In this document: positions 40,315 to 50,639 of the stretch, piece after piece | How the letters are laid out: each line of letters starts with the position of its first letter | How positions within the stretch are numbered: the stretch's first letter is position 1 | Origin: Spodoptera frugiperda | Lineage: Eukaryota; Arthropoda; Insecta; Lepidoptera; Noctuidae | Direction of reading: 5' to 3' | Length of the DNA: 64,000 nucleotides | Assembly: GCF_023101765.2 (NCBI RefSeq) | Contig: NC_064234.1 | Location: 1,550,001 to 1,614,000 of the forward strand | Notes under the pieces: generated by a model | What the model was told of the DNA's origin: nothing | Databases searched by the model: none | What the model saw: only the letters and a program-made list of their open reading frames with translations | Program-made: the position numbers and the translations under genes

Positions 40315-40800
40315 ACACATATAATAAAATCGTAGAAAAGTGCTGTCTGTACATTGAAAATAAAAATAAAAAAAATAGCAGGGGTTATTGTTATGTCGAT
40401 GTCGAACCCAAAAATGTAATTAACTTTTTTTTGTCTGTTTGTCTGTTTGTCTGTTTGTCTGTTTGTCTGTTTGTCTGTTTGTCTGTTTGTCTGTTTGTCT
40501 GTTTGTCTGTTCGTCTGTGCGCGCTAATCTCAGAAACGGCTGATCCGAGTTGGATGCGGTTTTCACGAATATATTGTGGGATGCTTAAATTTACATTTAG
40601 TGTTTGTTTCATGTCAATCGGTTCATAAATAAAAAAGTTGTGTCAAATTAAAGAATCACGTCGAACATTCTATGCTTATACCATTAATCTCCGCAACTAT
40701 TTGACGGATTTGGTTGAAATTTGGTACAGATATAGTTTAGAACCTTAGAAAGGACATAGATATATTTTTATTTCAAAAATCAAAAAATAAAAATAAGAAA
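40312..40800 (+). mobile_element. Helitron-like non-autonomous element, copy 2
   Basis: It is a near-identical direct repeat of copy 1 with three more TTTGTCTG units (24 bp longer). Only scattered single-base differences separate the two elsewhere. It continues without a clear end into the 149-bp tandem repeat that follows, so the true element may be longer, up to about 41.6 kb. It has no coding capacity. Confidence 0.75.
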
Positions 40801-40814
40801 TAAATTATTTATAA

Positions 40815-41112
40815 ATAATTCTATGTCGATCGTTACACGACTTCGGTTCATGTTATTGTTTTAATTTATCGAAAAAAGTAAATAAATAGTAAAAAGGTAT
40901 GAAAAAAATAATATCAATATAATAAAACATTTAGTACAAAGAAAATGCTCTAACGGAGTATAGATAATTCTATGTCGATCGTTACACGACTTCGGTTCAT
41001 GTTATTGTTTTAATTCATCGAAAAAAAGTAAATAAATAGTAAAAAGGTATGAAAAAAATAATATCAATATAATTAAACTTTTAGTACAAAGAAAATGCCC
41101 GAACGGAGTATA
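40815..41112 (+). repeat. 149-bp tandem duplication (two units)
   Basis: Units start at 40815 and 40964, each with ATAATTCTATGTCGATCG, and end near the GGAGTATA block. They differ at only a few positions. The repeat lies downstream of Helitron-like copy 2 and may belong to a longer Helitron, for example its upstream control region. Confidence 0.85.
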
Positions 41113-41667
41113 AATAAATAATCCAAGTTGTCTTTATCCTCGATAGATGGCGTTGGGATCGAAATAGATCGCGCTATGGTTTCGTTACATTCATTTGGTT
41201 GGGTATCGGCCGAGCGCTTCGGTACTATCGTAGAAAAAGTGTATTATCAGTCGTATGATTATTTGTCAGTAGTGGTCCTGCTGTTTCGTATATTCTAAAT
41301 TGGTTTCGTTGTATTTGTCAATTAATAAGTTTATTTGTTGGGTTTTCCTGGTTTTTTGGTTAAACTATTTAACGTAGGTTTAGTTTGATATCAATTATTA
41401 GTAGTTACTGTAGTTAGTTTTTTTAATAAAATTGTAAGTCTAATTTATAAATTAATTAGATTAGATTTAAGTCGTTTCTTTTAAATTATTTAGTTTAAGC
41501 TTGGTTATTATAGCATAGAGGATAGGTTGTAATATAGTTTCTTTTTTAATTGTTATAAATTCGTAATTCGTAGCTTTCTTTAGTTTTAAGTTAGTTTAAG
41601 TCAGTTTTTAAACTATTTTTTCAATGCCCTAAGTGAGTATACATCTATTAAATTCAAACGCAGAGAC
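41113..41667 (+). other. AT-rich sequence, probably Helitron remnant
   Basis: No ORF is present. The first 130 bases (GATAGATGGCG... to CGGTACTATCG) are GC-richer and look like repeat DNA. The rest is very AT-rich with recurrent TTAGTTTAAG-type words. It may be the non-coding 5' part of a longer Helitron whose replicase gene is missing; this is inference. Confidence 0.35.
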
Positions 41668-42185
41668 TTATAATAAATCTGTAGAGAGGTCAATTCTGTA
41701 CATGAAATATATTTCCAAAATAACTATCAGCGGGTGATTAGTGATCGATACTGACGCTAAAAATGCAATCAGAAAAATTTTTGTCTGTCTGTCTGTCTGT
41801 CTGTCTGTATATTCTTTATAGAAATAAAAACCACTCGACAGATTTCAACGAAACTTGGTACAATTGTTCTTCATACTCCTGGGCAGGTTATAGTATACTT
41901 TTCATCACGCTACGATCAATAGGAGCAGAGCAGTGAAGGGAAATGTAGGGAAAACAGGAGAACTTACTCCATTTTTTTAGCTTCCGTCGCGTGTGCAGCC
42001 TTAATGGTTAAAGCTACACAGAAATTATGTATGACGGAAATGTTCTCCTTAAAATTGTTTAAAAAATATTCCACGACAGCAAATGTCTATCTTTTATAGT
42101 TGACTCACAATAACACGTATAACTCCCGATAGCTTAGCAGTTCGGAGCTTTCTGATTATATTTGTCTACCTATTCTTACGTTTAT
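41668..42185 (+). mobile_element. Degenerate Helitron-like element with TGTC array
   Basis: It starts with TTATAATAAATCTGTAGA, a decayed form of the family head. It carries a TGTC tetramer array at about 41780-41810, then a body containing ACGCTACGATCAATAGGAGC. That phrase recurs in the fold-back element at 50.6-52.2 kb. The 3' end is uncertain and there is no coding sequence. Confidence 0.55.
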
Positions 42186-42379
42186 AGCACCCATTTATCC
42201 TTAATTAAAAAATGTTCACATTATTACCTATTTAATAAAAAAGAATCATAGAAATCGGTACAGAAACACCAAAGACATACATGAATTACCATAATATTAA
42301 GTAGGTAAAAGCGTAGGTACTTTTATTAATTATAGGTATAGGTATTATTAATTATAGTAGTTATAGGTATTTAGGTTTA

Positions 42380-42850
42380 TCTATACATATACATATAATA
42401 AATCTGTAGAAGGGTCAATTCTGTACATTGAAAATATTGAAAAAAATAATAGCAGGGGGTGTTACTGGATCGATACCAAACCCAAATATGTGATTATTTT
42501 TTTTTTGTCTGTCCGTCTGTCTGTCTATCTGTATGTTCAGGCATCACGTGAAAACTAACGGTTCGATTTCGATGAAACTTGGTATAATTATACCTTATTA
42601 TCCTGGGCATAAAATAGGATACTTTTTATCCTGGAAAAATACGTAGAAAAAAACTTAATTTTTCACTTTTATACTACAGAACGCAAGCTCAACAGCAGTA
42701 GAGGGATACCCTTAATTATTATGGGGCTCACCGTATTTGGCTCCAATAGATATTTATAAAATGTCATTATTAGAGTTACTCAAAATGGAGAAATATAACA
42801 TCCACGCGAAGACCGACATCCACGCGGACGGAGTCGCGGGCGGAAGCTAG
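42380..42850 (+). mobile_element. Complete 471-bp non-autonomous Helitron
   Basis: Both ends are visible. The 5' end is TC (TCTATACATATAC) after a host A. The 3' end is a short CGCG-based hairpin (42823-42838) followed by GGCGGAAGCTAG and a host T. This A|TC...CTAG|T arrangement without target duplication is diagnostic of rolling-circle Helitrons. A TGTC-type microsatellite lies at about 42505-42535. It has no ORF and would depend on a RepHel protein encoded elsewhere. Confidence 0.85.
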
Positions 42851-44472
42851 TTATACCAATAAAAATATGATCACTTCAAAGAAACACGATGAACGAACAC
42901 CTCAGTTATGTGTAGCATAAAATCTAGTTTCCCATTATAATAGTCACAAACAACGTAAAATATCTATGCGAGCCATTACAAAGACAATTAAATATGTATC
43001 CGTGATGATATTGTACTGTTATCTCCTGCACTGTGACAATTATTGCTAAGACCGGCTTCGTTACGATTATGATACCTTGCATACGTCCTGAGCAATAAAA
43101 GATTATTACTTTTTATAACACGATGCAATTATATTTATTATTTAATAGCTCCACTTGACACAGTATCGCTTGCAACCAGTATTGCAACCATTCTAACTTG
43201 ACCTCTTCAAATCTCGCAGAGTTCTCTATAAATATGTATGTGATTTACCTAGTCCTCTTCATACTTAGTAATTTTACTACGTATTTATTGTAAATAGCAT
43301 TTAACACGCCCATTAAACCTGTGATTAAGAATTCAGTTTTGAAATTATTTACTTAATGTGTCCTATGACCTTCAGGTAGGTAACTTGCTCGTTTTAAACA
43401 AATGATTATGTATGTGAGTACATATGAGCATACATATTAATGCACATTAGTTAGTTCCATTATTATATTGGAGCTGGTGGAAAACACAATGCGTGAGTTT
43501 CCCACACGCGATCGTTCACGAACAATTAAAACTATAGTCGTGTTTAAGAAAATAATTGTCTTATTCTAGAATATGTATTATCATAATATGACCGCGCGGA
43601 AATACTTGAAATTAAAAAATCCTACAATGGTATGTCTCCTAAACCATTTGACAAGGTCAATGTCCATTCGTTGTGTAATAAACCCCTTATCGTAAGTAAT
43701 TTGCATGTAACGATCCCGTCGTATTAGGCGTGCGGGCCATGTTAACCGCCTGTCGTAAATTCTTCCACCGAGACATAAAAGACGACAGCAAAAAACATCG
43801 ACCTTGGTACTCGACGTAACCAAGAGATCCCTTCGCGAATTACATTAGTAACGCTCCAAGGGTCCACACACAAAAAGCCGTTTACTTCAACGTCCATACA
43901 TTTGAATATAATCCTTCTAAATGCAGAAGTTGCTACCTCTTCTGAACTAGAAGCTGTCATTACAGTAACCCACCACAAAACGGAAGGACCATCCTATATT
44001 TTGGCGTGTAATCTTTCGTCGTGCTCAGAGTTCTGAAGGTCTTCCGCGTATTTAGCGCCGTGTAATTATTCCCATTGTGTGTGCTATCTAATTTCAGCAT
44101 GGGCGTTTAATGGATCACTGATTACTGCCTCTGCGTCTACCGTACGATTCGTTGTGGCCTCAGAATGCGGAAAGAGCAATACGTTGTGTTGCTGCAAATC
44201 CATTTTCCAAACCTTGAACTTAACGTTTCGTAAGCCATTGTGTCTTTGATATAGCAACCAAATAACAATTGAGACCGTTTTAGGTTTGCCTAATAATATA
44301 CTCGTGACAGATCGGAAGAGAAACCGCGAAATAAACAGATTCCCTGCTGGGCCTTTTAGGTGAATTTTTCACGGCGGTTTCTCTCATTAGTGTCGTCGAT
44401 TTTTTAAATAGGTTTCGTTGTATCTGTACCACTAACAACGTTCGTTAAGAATGCGAACCGCTTCCGCCATAG
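42851..44472. other. Non-coding host DNA
   Basis: No recognisable gene or repeat is visible. The overlapping short minus-strand frames around 43.6-44.0 kb show no domain. Confidence 0.6.
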
Positions 44473-44937
44473 AGTTATAACAAAATTATAAAACAAATAA
44501 CTCATACTGACTTGGATGAAAAATCAGTTTTAGTTTTAATGGTGGGCAACAGTTTAGGATTAACAAGGGGGGATGTTGTGAATGGTGTGGACACCTTATT
44601 AAAATCAAATAGTGGGAAAATAATTGTGTGTGCTTTCCCATATTCAAATACACTTTCTTCTTCAAAGAATAAGTACATAGGTGTACTCAATAACATACTA
44701 CACAAAATGACATGTCAAAATGACAGACTTTTATTTTTTGATACTAATAAATTTATTAGTAATCTTATATTTAACAAGAAAGGTATACATCTTTCAAAAA
44801 AATGTAGACAGAAAATTGCTATACTTATAGCAAATAATATTAACACTGTTATAACTAATATAACAGATAGTAGTTGTAGTGACAAATCTGTGCTGTCTAG
44901 AGTGTCTAACAGCACAGAGACACTAGGTTTAAACTAG
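44473..44937 (+). pseudogene. LINE ORF1, 3' fragment (SGNH/GDSL esterase-like)
   Basis: This frame is open from a TAG at 44470-44472 to a TAG at 44935-44937 but has no in-frame ATG near its start, so it is the C-terminal remnant of a 5'-truncated ORF1. The recognisable part contains VGNS (the Asn-containing block III of SGNH hydrolases) and, near the end, a GIHLSKK motif carrying the catalytic-type His. The nucleophile Ser block is missing with the lost N-terminus. In CR1-type LINEs such ORF1 esterase domains are thought to help lipid or RNP association. It lies 35 bases upstream of ORF2 in another frame. An alternative reading as an independent gene is unlikely given this position. Confidence 0.7.
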
Positions 44938-44972
44938 ATTATAAGACAACAGAAGGTACCTTTATAAATCAT

Positions 44973-47909
44973 ATGAATGATAAGGTAAATTCTGGCAGTA
45001 TAAAACTATTTCAAAATAATTATACACAGGAGCAGCACAACCTTAAATTATTTTATATTAACATTCAAGGCTGTTCCTCAAAAATCTTAGAATTAGAGCT
45101 GTTTTTAGAAAAAACTAAGTTTGATTTAATTTGTCTATCAGAGCATTGGTTAAAGGAGGACCAACTAACATCTTTAAATCTAGAAAACTACAATGTAATT
45201 AGCAATTTCAGTAGAAAACAAATATTACATGGTGGGTCCTTAATATTAGTTAAAAATAGTATTAAATCTAAAGAAAGGAAAGACATTGTAGCACTGTCAG
45301 TTGAACACACCATTGAGTTGTCCTGTGTTGAGCTGGATAGACATGTTGTAGTTTGTGTTTATAGACCACCTAATTATCAGAATCTTCCTTTATTTGATTC
45401 TGTCATGGAGGATGTTTTAAGAAAGGTTTCTACTAGTCACAAGTCAATAATTGTTTGTGGCGATTTCAATATTAATTTATTAGAAAATAGTACAAGCAGT
45501 ATGGAATTGTTAAATTTGTTTGGATCATTTAATTTAAAAAATGTTTTTTTAGAACCAACTAGAATAACATCCTCGACCGCCACCTGCATTGATAATGTTT
45601 TTTGTAATTGTGATTACAAAGAAAAACATATTATAAATAGCTTGCCATCCGACCACTGTGGACTGATGGTTGCGTATAGCTCTTATTTACCTTTGCTGAA
45701 AACTCAAATAAGATTTAGACAAACTACATTTAGAAATTTGGAGAAATTAAACAATTCTTTAGCCAGTAAATTAAGTATAATAACATTTGATATTAGTAAT
45801 GTGAATAAGTTGTACAACGATTTCTTTGAACTATTAAACAAGGAATTTAACAATATTTTGCCACTCAAAAATAAAGATATTCATACCAAATTTGTATTTA
45901 GCGATTGGGCTACTGTAGGTATTCGAAAGAGTAGAAATAAACTTTTTGATCTTTATGGCATGAAACCATATAATAACGACCCCCATTTTCAACAATATGT
46001 AACATCGTACTCAAAGACTTTTAGATTAGTGTGCAAAGCCGCAAAACGTCTTTATATCAGCAATAAAATAAAATCAGCTGATGACAAAATAAAGACAACT
46101 TGGAAAATTATACAAAATGAGACTGGTAGGAAAAAAATACATAATTCAGAAATTAAATTAAGATCTGAAATTGGACAAATTTCTTCAAAATGTGATGTAG
46201 CACAGGAGTTTGAAAATTTTTTTACTAATATTCCTATTAAAATAACTAGAGATTTAAATTCTTCAGCTACACTCTCAGCTAGTTTGCTTAAAAAAAATGT
46301 AAAATCATGTCAACATGACTTTATTTTTCAATATACGAATCCTCTAGAGATCGTAAAGGTCTTTAAAGAAATTAAAATAAAATCAACTGAAGATCTTTGG
46401 GGACTATCAGTGAAAGTCTGCAAAACAATTATTCAAACTATAGCGCCCTATCTGGCTATGATTTTTAATAAAAGTATAGATGACGGTGTTTTTCCTGACC
46501 TTATGAAATATAGCAAGGTTATCCCACTATTTAAAAGCGGTGAAACCACAGAACCTAATAATTATAGGCCTGTATCTATTTTGCCGGTCCTTAGCAAAGT
46601 GTTTGAAAAGTTGATGCTGTCTCAGATGCTTCATCATTTTAATAAAAACTCCATCTTCCATCATCAGCAGTATGGTTTCACTAAAGGTCGTTGTACAACT
46701 GACGCCGGTGTTACTTTAATGAAAGAAATATTTGGTGCCTGGGAGGAAGCACAGGATGCCATAGGTGTTTTTTGTGACCTCTCAAAAGCATTTGATTGCG
46801 TTGACCACGAGACACTTTTGCTGAAATTAAATCATTACGGGATTAGAAACACTGCGCTCCGTCTATTAAAATCATATCTAGGAGATAGGCAGCTAAAAGT
46901 TCATATTAACGGTGTTAATTCACAAGGGTCTGAGATAAAAATGGGCGTTCCTCAAGGTTCAATATTGGGTCCTTTCCTCTTTTTAGTGTACATAAACGAT
47001 TTGCCACTCATATTCGAAAATGAACCAAAAATGGTTCTGTTTGCAGATGATACATCACTGATTTTTAAAATAGGTCGACGTACGAATAATTTTGACGACG
47101 TGAACAGCTCCATTCTTCGAGTCTATGAGTGGTTTACTATTAATAACTTGGCGCTTAATGAGAGAAAAACCAAATGTGTTAAATTTTGCTTGCCAAACGT
47201 ACAAAATAACGAATGTTATGTTGCTTTGAACGGACAAAAGTTGGAATTTGTTAAGGAGACTGTATTTTTGGGTATCACATTAGATGACAGATTGCAATGG
47301 GGGCCCCATATAAAAGCACTTTCGGGGAGACTAAGCTCAGCTGCTTATGCAGTTAGACAGATTAGGCAGCTGACGGATGTAGGTACGGCAAGGCTTGTTT
47401 ATTTTAGTTATTTTCACAGCATAATGTCTTACGGCATTTTGCTGTGGGGGCGAGCTGCGGATGTAGAATCAATTTTTGTTTTGCAAAAGCGAGCTATTCG
47501 AGCAATATATAACTTGCCCCGTCGCGAATCTTTGAGAGAACTATTTAAAACTATAAACATTCTTACAGTGCCTTCTCAATTCATTTACGAAAATATTATG
47601 TACGTGAGAAAAAATCAACAATTGTTTGAAAAAAGAAGCGACAGACACAATTTTAATACGAGAGGTAAAAATAAGTTAGCTATACCGCAATTCCGATTGT
47701 CCAAAGTGCAGAAATCCTTCATGGGATTTTGTGTTAAGTGTTACAATAAACTACCAACCACCATACTGAATCTGAACGAGAAAAAATTTAAATCTTGTAT
47801 AAAGCGTGAACTGTGTAAACAGGCATATTATAAACTGTCAGATTATATTGAAGATAAAAATGTGTGGCAGCATGTTGGTCCGGCTCCACTGGACACTCGC
47901 TCACACTAG
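44973..47909 (+). CDS. LINE ORF2: endonuclease-reverse transcriptase, intact
   Basis: This 978-codon ORF starts with ATG and has no internal stop. Residues about 25-230 form an apurinic-type endonuclease: FYINIQG at the start, LSEHWL, the GDFNINLL motif and a terminal SDHCGL with the catalytic His. Reverse transcriptase motifs follow from about residue 515: NNYRPVSILP, DLSKAFDCVDHETL, GVPQGSILGP and FADDTS (catalytic FADD at 690-693). The C-terminal part, rich in Lys and Asn, is typical of this group and has no RNase H. The protein nicks target DNA and copies its RNA there. The coding region is AT-rich, like the rest of the window. An intact ORF2 behind a truncated ORF1 suggests a recent but incomplete insertion. 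Confidence 0.93.
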   Translation: MNDKVNSGSIKLFQNNYTQEQHNLKLFYINIQGCSSKILELELFLEKTKFDLICLSEHWLKEDQLTSLNLENYNVISNFSRKQILHGGSLILVKNSIKSKERKDIVALSVEHTIELSCVELDRHVVVCVYRPPNYQNLPLFDSVMEDVLRKVSTSHKSIIVCGDFNINLLENSTSSMELLNLFGSFNLKNVFLEPTRITSSTATCIDNVFCNCDYKEKHIINSLPSDHCGLMVAYSSYLPLLKTQIRFRQTTFRNLEKLNNSLASKLSIITFDISNVNKLYNDFFELLNKEFNNILPLKNKDIHTKFVFSDWATVGIRKSRNKLFDLYGMKPYNNDPHFQQYVTSYSKTFRLVCKAAKRLYISNKIKSADDKIKTTWKIIQNETGRKKIHNSEIKLRSEIGQISSKCDVAQEFENFFTNIPIKITRDLNSSATLSASLLKKNVKSCQHDFIFQYTNPLEIVKVFKEIKIKSTEDLWGLSVKVCKTIIQTIAPYLAMIFNKSIDDGVFPDLMKYSKVIPLFKSGETTEPNNYRPVSILPVLSKVFEKLMLSQMLHHFNKNSIFHHQQYGFTKGRCTTDAGVTLMKEIFGAWEEAQDAIGVFCDLSKAFDCVDHETLLLKLNHYGIRNTALRLLKSYLGDRQLKVHINGVNSQGSEIKMGVPQGSILGPFLFLVYINDLPLIFENEPKMVLFADDTSLIFKIGRRTNNFDDVNSSILRVYEWFTINNLALNERKTKCVKFCLPNVQNNECYVALNGQKLEFVKETVFLGITLDDRLQWGPHIKALSGRLSSAAYAVRQIRQLTDVGTARLVYFSYFHSIMSYGILLWGRAADVESIFVLQKRAIRAIYNLPRRESLRELFKTINILTVPSQFIYENIMYVRKNQQLFEKRSDRHNFNTRGKNKLAIPQFRLSKVQKSFMGFCVKCYNKLPTTILNLNEKKFKSCIKRELCKQAYYKLSDYIEDKNVWQHVGPAPLDTRSH

Positions 47910-48244
47910 ACAATGCTCTAATACGATCACTAGTTACACGTTAAATTAAAGTAGTAATTTATTCCAATGTAGTCTAGGGATCCTGTGGCATCAAGCAGTT
48001 ATTTATTATTTTTTTATTTGAAAAATTAAATTAAAGATTATTTTTTATTTGTATAGAAGCATTATTTCAAAATTGTAAGTGTACATATGTGGGCACTATG
48101 TTTGAAACAACCCGCTTTTTTAATTTATATTCTTTACAAATTGGTTTTATTGTCCCATAGTTCTGACGTCGTATTGTCGTTACATTGTTCCTACATATAT
48201 AGACAATAGGTAAATGATCAAATAATGTATCAGAGATATTGTAA

Positions 48245-48421
48245 AAAACATTTTTTGAAAAGAGTAACGATGGAGTTTCTTGCTCGTTCTTCTCCATTCG
48301 AAGCAACACTTTGGAACGAGCGCCTAGCTTCACTGACAGACAGACTGACGGACAATTCAATTTGACGTTTCAAAAGTGCCTAATTTAGGATTAATTGAAA
48401 TAAATGCTTTGACTTTTGACA
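48245..48421 (+). repeat. LINE 3' tail-like sequence
   Basis: It runs from a GAGTTTCTTGCTCGTTC phrase through CGTTTCAAAAGTGCC to an ATTGAAATAAATGC tail. From memory this layout is a common 3' end of lepidopteran LINEs. A 12-base GACAGACAGACT stutter sits inside. It may be the true 3' end of the LINE just upstream or an older separate fragment. Confidence 0.45.
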
Positions 48422-50639
48422 TATGGCCGGCGGCGGCGGCGCAGCGTCCGCTTTACGACGCATGCGTGCTGTCGCGGTTACACTTTGTTGGTTTTTATCT
48501 AAACACACCACTGTAACCAGGACCCTTTTAACTGGACCACACGTCGCGTTCTCTGGAAGTTGATTCCACCCTGCTCCAGATCACCTGTTTACATACATAC
48601 CATCGGCAACTCCTCTGTGTGGTCTGTACTCGAAAGGCGTCGACCCAAACGTTTTGATGCGCCCTTCCTCATGTTTGTACACTGAATATATCGTTCTTAA
48701 AACATGTTTATTCAACCCCATATGTTAACGGACACTATAAATAAACGTGAAACTGACCGTAACCGGTCCAAGTTTCTTAACATCTAGCGCTACAATTTGT
48801 CCTTGAGTAATTGGTCGTAAAACACTTTTTCTTTTTTTTTTCAGGTAAGGAACTTTATTGAGCCACACACGACACCTGTCAGACGAGCCCCGGGCGGAGG
48901 TACCGACTATGGTGAATAAATTAACTATTTAACACTGCCTTGATGTTTAGAAAGGCCCCCGTCGCGATTAAAGTTCTTTTTATATCGATATTCACTGCAT
49001 TGACAAAATAATTCCACTTGAATGCGTCCATTTTATGGTTACGTTACTCCATTTCTTAGAAAAGACCCAATTGAATAAAATGGAGGCTTAATGTCCAACA
49101 ATAAACGAAATAAATTACGAAATGATTTAGATATCTCTAAAATCGATATGTAAATAATGCACGATTACGATCTTTATCTGAATTTTATTTAGGAAGTATA
49201 TTAATTTTGTATTTTGTCAATAGCGAGCGACCTTCGTTCGCCAGTTTATTCGTGACCAGTAATCAATTTTTATCCAATCATTAGTCAAACTTGTCAGAAA
49301 CCAGCCATTTTGTAATGACTTTACACATAACGCTTTTTTCATTGCTAACCTTTTGACTTGTATTATTCGGCATTCTAACAATATTTGTATTGTAATATCA
49401 ATAGTATCTCTGTGATCTATGGTACCTGTACCAGTAACAATGATATAAACATTAGAGTCATTATCCTTGACCCGATCTCCTAACACCTGTCTCGCATCCT
49501 TCCTAGTCGGACGTACGCTTGCACATGAAACAATAGGCCCTAATGCCGCTGTGCCTCGAACAATAGCTTCTAATTCGACCCTACACCATGCAGGCTGATG
49601 TAGGCCTATTGTATATTTGAGATTTGTTCTATGCTATCCGAATTAAATTCGAAAAGTAATGTCTATTTGAAAATCTTTAAACAATTGTTCAGGGTCTAAA
49701 AGTATTCAAGGTTCCGCATCGTACATACCTTTAACTCAGAAAATCTTGATTCAATTTTAATACGGCTTTGTAAAGGTTGAAATCAGAAGTGTAACGCGGT
49801 TACACAGAAATGATTATGCATAAATTCAGAGTAATAAAAGATGGCCCATATATTCTCGGAATGAAATTTAAATTTTAAATGAGGTCGCCACTAATTACAG
49901 TGTCTTCCGAATTTCCTGGCCGTATATCCAGCGTGCTGTCAGATCGGAACGGCTAATTGGTAACCAATCACGGAGAAAGCCAGCGACGGGCAGTCTGCCG
50001 CTCCTCGATCATTCCGCGTCATATTTTGTCCCCATTCACGGCTGTGTCCCACTTCGGGAAACCATTGTCCAAAATGAAAGCAAACCAATTTTCATCTTCT
50101 GCAGTTTGCGGAGCCGGTTAATTAATGGTCATTAATCACAGTCACGACTAGCCCGTTTCAAATAAACTGCTACTTTTTGTCATGTTTTATTACCTTCGGT
50201 TTATTTTGATTTTGCACAGGTCTGCAATTTTTCACGGATTCTTCTGTTCTAAGTTCGCTTCCTTGATTCGGTTTCTTTATGGCATTTTTTACACTGAATT
50301 TTAGTTGACCTTATAAGCCAGTTACTTCTTCACATTTGGAAATAGCAAAGCATTAAGCTTGGCTTATTTCTTTGTGGCTGTCAAACTTGTGTGGTCCGCC
50401 ACAATTTTTTCCAACAATTACTTGGTAAATTAATGGGTGTCATAACACAGCCTCAAAGGTCATTGGGCGGAATCCGACCCGGTCGCGGACACGAATGAAA
50501 ATGATATCAAATGAAAGAGTATAAATTTACTTAACATTAGGTATCATTTTTTTTTTTTAATCCATGGGACAAAAAAGTTACAACCAAAAATAGACGAAAT
50601 TAAGTCGCATCCTGTATATACTTCCCAAATCGCTTAATG
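48422..50639. other. Non-coding host DNA
   Basis: No gene is recognisable apart from the splice-like signal at 48.84 kb. A CGG triplet run with a small GC-rich patch lies at 48425-48445. Confidence 0.55.
48823..48850 (+). promoter_or_regulatory. Acceptor fused to donor: candidate recursive splice site
   Basis: A very strong pyrimidine run (about 48826-48841, almost all T) ends in CAG at 48844 and is followed directly by GTAAGG. This is the second CAG|GTAAG juncture on the plus strand; the other is at 19090. It fits a zero-length ratchet point in a long plus-strand intron. Alternatively a small exon begins here: one frame stays open for 24 codons (48845-48916) to TAA, with VRNFIEPHTTPVRRAP near its start, and a possible AATAAA overlaps the stop. 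I do not recognise that peptide. Confidence 0.4.

Larger units (their letters stand above)
44473..48421 (+). mobile_element. LINE (CR1/Jockey-group non-LTR retrotransposon), 5' truncated
   Basis: The order is a truncated ORF1, an intact ORF2 with endonuclease and reverse transcriptase, then a 3' region. The end is uncertain. The stretch 48245-48421, ending in an ATTGAAATAAATGCTTTGAC-type tail, resembles LINE tails I remember from Lepidoptera and could be this element's own 3' UTR or a second fragment. An alternative end near 48067 is hinted at by an imperfect 11-base repeat, CAAAATTATAA at 44481 and CAAAATTGTAA at 48068. An ORF1-derived esterase-like domain with AP-type endonuclease and RT points to the CR1/Daphne side of the Jockey group. 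Confidence 0.85.

Noticed and set aside
39897..40628. ORFs encoding repeated TDKQTNRQ or VCLFVCLS peptides
   Set aside because: They are translations of the TTTGTCTG array inside Helitron-like elements, not genes.
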